From Spirochaetales bacterium (GTDB lineage: Bacteria; Spirochaetota; Spirochaetia; SZUA-6), in the NCBI GenBank assembly GCA_003233545.1, contig QILZ01000063.1, positions 1 to 10,490 on the forward strand: 10,490 nucleotides of DNA, in the 5' to 3' direction. The notes under the pieces were generated by a model. It was not told the DNA's origin, ran no database searches, and saw only the letters and a list, made by a program, of their open reading frames with translations. Every line of letters begins with the position of its first letter. Within the stretch, counting starts at the first letter, position 1. Of the stretch, positions 6,219 through 10,490 are shown in pieces. The position numbers were made by a program, and so were the translations under genes.

Positions 6219-7738
6219 AAAGAGTTATACTGTTATTAGTCATTATTATTATTCTCTTTCCCGTACATCTTTTCCCGGATAATATCGATTTTATAGTCAT
6301 GGTAGATACCTCGGAAAGTATGTTTCCATATTTTCAGGATTTAATGAATTATCTTATAAAGGATCTACTTACAGGTAATCTGCATAAAGGCGACACTTTT
6401 CATCTGTTGAGTTTTGCGGGAAAACCTGAGATTGATATATCCGAAAAAATAAAAACTAAAAGTACTATAGAAAAAATATTAAAAAAACTTCTTATTCTAC
6501 AGCCTTTAGGTAAATATACGGATCTCGTTCGTGCTATTAAATTTCTCTATCAATACACTAAAGAACTTCCGGAAACCAATAAAAAAACAATTCTTCTCTT
6601 AACCGACGGAATTCATGATCCCCCTCCTTACAGTCCTTACAGATTTAACAGCAAGGAAATTCTTAAGAGTCTTCTTGCCGGAGTCAGGGAAATAAAAAAG
6701 GAAGGCTGGAGTGTTCATATTATTAATTTCCCCGGTAAAATCACGTCTCAATCGAAAACAAAGAAAAGTTACCTGTCCGAAATGGCCGGAACACTCGAAG
6801 TCCCTATTGTCACATACAGTGAAAAGACCAAAAAGAATATTGCAGGCTATGCAACAGGTTTTCCCAAACTGTACTACCCTGAAAACCTCGGCAGTATTCG
6901 TAAAAATTTTAAGCTGCCGTTAACCATACGGAATTATTCTGATAAACCTTTAATAATCAGATTAAATAAAATTATTTTATTATCCCGGAACTATTTCGGA
7001 ATAAATATACTAAAAAAACCTTATGTTAAGAATATCCCGCCGGAGAAAAAATATACTTTTTCCGTTAATCTGCATTTGCCTGCCCGTGTTCCTGCGGGAA
7101 ATCAAACGGCAAGAATTAAATTTTTCTTTAATAATGATCTTCGTATATCCCCGAAAGAGGGAAATATTACATTTAATTACACAGGCACAAGGGGAATATC
7201 ATTTAATATTCAGATACTTCTCTATATTCTTTATACGATCTTCGGTATTGTCATTATTTATCTTTTTATAAGACTATTTATTTATTTAAAAAACAAGATT
7301 TCCGATCTTTCTTTTTCAGAGTATTCCGAATATGTAAAAGTAAGTCATAAAGCTGCCTCGAAACCAATCGAAATGAGGGTCTCGTTTCAGAATCCCTATA
7401 TCGGTTTCAGAAATATTCATTCCATTCCGCCGGGTTCTTCCAAAAGCATAGGAGGAGGATCATCTTCCTACCTTATTTTTCTTGTACCGGTTCCGGGTAA
7501 AATCGGAATAATTAAAAATACCGGCGGACATTACGTTTTTATCCCTTTAAAAAAGGAATTCTTTCCCTTTACTGATAATAAGATTGTCGATTGTTTAAAC
7601 AGGGAAATACAGATTAAATCGGAAAAAGGCTATAAAATGAATATTATCTTTAAGGAATACATTTCCCCTCTTGAAAAGATAAATCGATTAATGCATTCAA
7701 TCGACAGTACCGGCAGTAATACTATCAATGATGTATAG
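6215..7738 (+). CDS. Membrane-anchored von Willebrand factor A protein with possible FHA-like cytoplasmic tail
   Basis: 507 aa. Residues 1-21 are a hydrophobic signal or anchor segment. A vWA domain spans ~24-215 with a complete MIDAS metal site: DTSES (Asp31, Ser33, Ser35), Thr102 in GKYTDL and Asp131 in LLLTDGIHD. A beta-rich, Ig-like stretch (~225-325) follows, then one membrane helix (~334-358, ILLYILYTIFGIVIIYLF) with Arg/Lys after it, which places the last ~145 residues in the cytoplasm. That tail (~375-490) is beta-rich with SIGGGSSS at 411-418, where an FHA domain would have its IGR turn, but the usual Arg and phospho-Thr pocket residues are not evident. The layout recalls BatA/BatB-like proteins, though those lack such a tail. 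The start overlaps the greA stop (ATGA, 6215-6218) without a well-spaced ribosome site, so it is probably coupled to greA. Ligand and role are unknown. Confidence 0.82.
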   Translation: MKRVILLLVIIIILFPVHLFPDNIDFIVMVDTSESMFPYFQDLMNYLIKDLLTGNLHKGDTFHLLSFAGKPEIDISEKIKTKSTIEKILKKLLILQPLGKYTDLVRAIKFLYQYTKELPETNKKTILLLTDGIHDPPPYSPYRFNSKEILKSLLAGVREIKKEGWSVHIINFPGKITSQSKTKKSYLSEMAGTLEVPIVTYSEKTKKNIAGYATGFPKLYYPENLGSIRKNFKLPLTIRNYSDKPLIIRLNKIILLSRNYFGINILKKPYVKNIPPEKKYTFSVNLHLPARVPAGNQTARIKFFFNNDLRISPKEGNITFNYTGTRGISFNIQILLYILYTIFGIVIIYLFIRLFIYLKNKISDLSFSEYSEYVKVSHKAASKPIEMRVSFQNPYIGFRNIHSIPPGSSKSIGGGSSSYLIFLVPVPGKIGIIKNTGGHYVFIPLKKEFFPFTDNKIVDCLNREIQIKSEKGYKMNIIFKEYISPLEKINRLMHSIDSTGSNTINDV

Positions 7739-7742
7739 AATA

Positions 7743-9131
7743 TTATTTTAATTTTTTCAGTACGGAAAGTGCTTCTTTTTTAACAGCCTTGACAGGATCG
7801 TTCTCTGATAGATCCTGTACGGTACTGTATAATTTTTTTAAATTATTTTTTGCAATTCCGCGCAATGCGTATATTCTTGCAATCGGATCGTTACTCCTGA
7901 TAAAATATTGCAGTAAATCACCCGAATCTTTTGTTTCCTTAAGTGATACTATCCTCGCAATCCGCTGTATAAATATCTTATCATAAATTTTACTGCTGTT
8001 CTCTAAAACTTCCTTTATGACTTTTTTGGAATTTACAAAATCTTTATCAGTCAGCAGACTTAAAGCCTCTTCCCGGATAAATACGGCTTGATTTTTATTT
8101 TTAAATATTCTTTTAAGAAAATCCGTTACCTCTTTCCCCCCGATTTTTCCAAGAGTACGCAAAGCTTCTATCTGAACCTTTTTTACCGGGTCATGTTTTA
8201 CTTTATACTCGAGAATATTAACGGCTGCCTTTGCGGAAATCTTACCAAGCGCCTTTGCACATTCCAGTCTTACCCGCCAGTTGGAATCCTTTAATCCCTG
8301 GATAAGCAAGTCTATGGTATCTTTACTCTGTTCAAGTTGTGATAGTGCAGAGGCTGCGTATACTCTGATCAAAGCATTCTTGTCATCGAAAGACTGCTGT
8401 AAAACAGGAATTGCCCTTTTATCCCCTATCATCCCGAGAGCATTGCTTGCATACATTCTTAATATTTTATCATTATCCTTATCTTTAACAATCTTGATGA
8501 GTTCATCCACTGCTTTCTCTGATTTCATATTTCCCAGAGCAAGGATTATTTCCGGTTTAAGTTTTTCATCTGTTTCAGAATCATTATATTTTTTTAATAA
8601 ATATTCAGCCTGATCCGAATATTTTAAGCTTCCCAATGTTTTTATTGCCAGAGCTGCAAGACCGGTACTGCCGTTATCGATTATGTTAATGAGATCTTTT
8701 TTTAACTTCTCCCGTAATTTTGTATCCGATTCTTTACCCCTGGATTTGGCTATTAAACCAATATATGAAAGTGTGGATATTACAAGCTCCTCGGGTTTAT
8801 CGTCATATTTATCCAATACCTTGGTTGCATAATCCAGTGCAGAATAATTTTTTTCTACTTCAAAATAGTTAAGTATTAATTTACTTACTTCGATATTTTT
8901 TGATTCCTTCAAAACTGTTAGTAATTCTTTATCGAGAGACCGTTCTTTGCTTTCCCTTATTCTTTTTATTACATCCATAACTTCCGAACCTATTCCGTAT
9001 AAAAGAGTATCTTTCCAATCTTTTAAAACAGGTGTTAACTTTTCTTTTTTAGTATCCCTTCCCTCCGCAGAAAGGTTCAGCAGGGATACAAGAAACAGAA
9101 GTATATATATTATTTTAAGTTTTTTTAACAT
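7743..9131 (-). CDS. Secreted HEAT-repeat protein
   Basis: 462 aa from the ATG at 9131; an in-frame ATG at 9152 would add seven residues (MWITGVK). I prefer 9131 because it gives a classic signal peptide (MLKKLK, hydrophobic core, NLSA|EG) and has AGG 7 nt upstream, whereas 9152 has no good ribosome site. No lipobox cysteine is present, so the mature protein should be soluble in the periplasm. From about residue 145 to the end it is a run of HEAT/PBS-lyase-type repeats of ~30 residues, best seen as RMYASNALGMIGDKRAIPVL, IRVYAASALSQL, WRVRLECAKALGKIS and VQIEALRTLGKIGG (Arg then Ala-Leu, Gly, acidic or basic turn). HEAT solenoids bind proteins; no catalytic residues are apparent. The start lies inside the last codons of murJ (17-bp overlap), so translation is probably coupled. 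A link to murJ function is possible but only inferred from position. Confidence 0.85.
   Translation of the reverse strand: MLKKLKIIYILLFLVSLLNLSAEGRDTKKEKLTPVLKDWKDTLLYGIGSEVMDVIKRIRESKERSLDKELLTVLKESKNIEVSKLILNYFEVEKNYSALDYATKVLDKYDDKPEELVISTLSYIGLIAKSRGKESDTKLREKLKKDLINIIDNGSTGLAALAIKTLGSLKYSDQAEYLLKKYNDSETDEKLKPEIILALGNMKSEKAVDELIKIVKDKDNDKILRMYASNALGMIGDKRAIPVLQQSFDDKNALIRVYAASALSQLEQSKDTIDLLIQGLKDSNWRVRLECAKALGKISAKAAVNILEYKVKHDPVKKVQIEALRTLGKIGGKEVTDFLKRIFKNKNQAVFIREEALSLLTDKDFVNSKKVIKEVLENSSKIYDKIFIQRIARIVSLKETKDSGDLLQYFIRSNDPIARIYALRGIAKNNLKKLYSTVQDLSENDPVKAVKKEALSVLKKLK
7759..7781 (+). terminator. Weak candidate intrinsic terminator for the greA operon
   Basis: AGTAC (7759-7763) and GTGCT (7769-7773) can form a 5-bp RNA stem with one G-U pair and a GGAAA loop, followed by TC and six T (7776-7781). 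It lies 20 bp past the vWA stop but inside the 3' end of the opposing gene. The stem is short, so this is only the best candidate in a region with no free intergenic space. Confidence 0.25.
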
Positions 9132-10490
9132 TTTTACGCCTGTGATCCACATAGTTCTTTACAATCTCTATTTCCATATAATAATACATAACAACTATAA
9201 TTGCCATGCTCGATAGAACAGCCAGTGTTATAAGAAAAAGATTTTTAAAAGAGCTGCCGTCTGTCCATAAAGAAAAAGTAAATCTTTTAAACAGATACAG
9301 AAACAGGCCTACTACAATAGATGTAACAAAACACTTTGCCAGTGTAACCAGTATATCCCTGCCGTTAAAAAAAATAATCGTTCTTTTTATGAATATTACC
9401 TGGAAAAAGATTCCGGCAGTAAATGCAATAGAATTAGCTACTGCAAGCCCGGCTACCCTTAAACCAGTGCCTTTCAGCCAATAAGACAGTAGAATATCGG
9501 CAATACTGACAAGTATTGCCGAATATAACGGTGTCCTGTAATTCTTTCCGGAATATAAAAACCGCTGGAAAAAATTAAACAGCCCTACACTCAATAAACC
9601 CAGTGAATATCCTCTTAAGACACGAAAAGCCATTACAGTTCCATACTGCGAAAACTTATACCTCTGCAGGGCTACTTCTATTATTTCTCTCCCCAGTAAA
9701 ATGTAGATTACGGAAGCAGGAAGCATCATAATTGTAATAAATTTTATACCATGTGTTAAAGATTCTCTTAATCCGTTAATGTCTCTGCCTTCCACTTGTC
9801 TGCTCATTCTCGGGAATAATACCGTAATGACCGAAACCGAAAATATTCCGAACGGAAGCTGCCAGAAAACAAGTGCATTGGCCAGGGCAGATGTACTGCC
9901 GTCTTCCAGTCCGCTTGCAAAGTATAGAGCAACCTGCTGATTAACAGCAAAAACAGAAGCTGAAAGCACTACGGGAAGCCACGATTTTAATGTTTTTTTA
10001 AATTCAGAAGAACCAAAGTTAAAATTAAATCTGTAATTATATCCTGTTTTAATAAAGAGCGGTGTCAGAAAAATTATCTGTGCCGCTCCTCCTGATAAAA
10101 CCCCTATTGCAACGGAATAGATTCCCATGGACTTATAAAAAATTATTATAGAACCTATTACACATATTGAGAAAAGAGGGGGGCTTAATGCCGGAATTAT
10201 AAATTTACCGTGAGAATTTAATACAGCCATTAATACGGAGCTAATGCTGATTAACCCTATGTAGCCGATAAGCCACCGAAAAAGTCTTACCGATAGTTCG
10301 ATTTTCCACTTTTCAGGAAACGGAAGTATTATATAAATTATAGGTTTTGCAAAAATTATAGCCAGTACTATCACCGGAACCAGGATGAGAACAAGAAATG
10401 ATATAATATTCCCTGTTAATCTTTTTGCACTTTCAAGCGAATTGTCCTTTACAATCGAGCTGGATAAAGCAGGAATAAAGGCCGAGGACA
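9115..10490 (-). CDS. murJ: MurJ-family lipid II flippase, 5' end outside the window
   Basis: The frame is open from the right edge to TAA at 9115-9117, giving the C-terminal 458 residues of a protein normally ~510-530 aa. The GTG at 10374 is not the start, because codons upstream continue the family sequence (SSAFIPALSSS, then a TM helix). MurJ flips lipid-linked peptidoglycan precursor across the inner membrane. Family features seen: many TM helices, VLMAVLNSHGKFIIPALSPP, WQLPFGIFSVSVITVLFPRM, LPASVIYILLGREII and LYSGKNYRTPLYSAI (the FY..xTP motif). The two extra C-terminal helices of MurJ are present. Odd point: in the TM8 motif ADRLMEFP of the E. coli protein, the Arg and Glu are here Val (9868-9870) and Gln (9859-9861). 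The family call is firm; strict MurJ function is likely but less sure. The N-terminal charged residues cannot be checked here. Confidence 0.9.
   Translation of the reverse strand, partial: SSAFIPALSSSIVKDNSLESAKRLTGNIISFLVLILVPVIVLAIIFAKPIIYIILPFPEKWKIELSVRLFRWLIGYIGLISISSVLMAVLNSHGKFIIPALSPPLFSICVIGSIIIFYKSMGIYSVAIGVLSGGAAQIIFLTPLFIKTGYNYRFNFNFGSSEFKKTLKSWLPVVLSASVFAVNQQVALYFASGLEDGSTSALANALVFWQLPFGIFSVSVITVLFPRMSRQVEGRDINGLRESLTHGIKFITIMMLPASVIYILLGREIIEVALQRYKFSQYGTVMAFRVLRGYSLGLLSVGLFNFFQRFLYSGKNYRTPLYSAILVSIADILLSYWLKGTGLRVAGLAVANSIAFTAGIFFQVIFIKRTIIFFNGRDILVTLAKCFVTSIVVGLFLYLFKRFTFSLWTDGSSFKNLFLITLAVLSSMAIIVVMYYYMEIEIVKNYVDHRRKNVKKT

Noticed and set aside
7792..7818. Perfect 8-bp inverted repeat ACAGGATC / GATCCTGT with an 11-nt loop
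   Set aside because: It lies in conserved coding sequence and no T-run follows directly on either strand, so it is not a convincing terminator; kept only as a possibility in the convergent-end finding.
8281..8613. 110-codon open frame on the plus strand inside the HEAT-protein gene
   Set aside because: Ser/Leu-rich product is the expected reverse reading of Ala/Leu/Lys HEAT repeats; no start signal or domain.
9115..10374. Reading the GTG at 10374 as the murJ start
   Set aside because: The frame stays open to the window edge and the upstream codons match the MurJ family, so the gene simply continues outside the window.
1..10490. CRISPR arrays, tRNA/rRNA genes, insertion sequences, defence or toxin systems
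   Set aside because: None seen on either strand; nearly all the sequence is accounted for by eight chromosomal genes with similar base use.

Overview
The window looks like ordinary chromosome from an AT-rich bacterium, most likely a member of the Spirochaetota. The main reason is the very long GreA protein (897 aa): a standard GreA module sits at the C-terminus of a large helical-repeat protein, a form I know from Borrelia and Treponema (Chlamydia has a shorter version). The neighbouring secreted TPR, HEAT and von Willebrand A proteins fit this. I see no mobile element, CRISPR array, RNA gene or sign of recent transfer. The phylum assignment is inference.

Layout. Positions 1-2413 read leftward and look like one transcription unit: rpe (ribulose-phosphate 3-epimerase), then a secreted TPR/coiled-coil protein, then an unrecognised secreted protein cut by the left window edge. 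The last two genes share an ATGA stop/start overlap. Positions 2414-2553 form a 140-bp divergent control region. It has a good sigma-70-type promoter firing rightward, almost on top of the next start codon, and three copies of the heptamer CTGATGT, two of them forming a dyad around the -10 box.

Positions 2554-7738 read rightward as a tight three-gene operon: a cytoplasmic TPR protein, the long GreA, and a membrane-anchored von Willebrand A protein with an intact MIDAS metal site and a possible degenerate FHA-like cytoplasmic tail. GreA and the vWA gene overlap by ATGA. This operon meets the next leftward unit head-on with only 4 bp between stop codons.

Positions 7743-10490 read leftward: the C-terminal 458 residues of a MurJ-family lipid II flippase, entering from the right edge, followed by an overlapping gene for a secreted HEAT-repeat protein.

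Most notable are the GreA fusion with its central Tudor/CarD-like patch, the repeated heptamer and near-leaderless promoter that control it, its translational coupling to a vWA membrane protein, and a MurJ that lacks the TM8 arginine and glutamate important in the E. coli protein. Several products (both secreted TPR/HEAT proteins, the left-edge protein and the vWA protein) act at or beyond the inner membrane, which suggests envelope-related work on both sides, but no specific pathway can be named from sequence alone.
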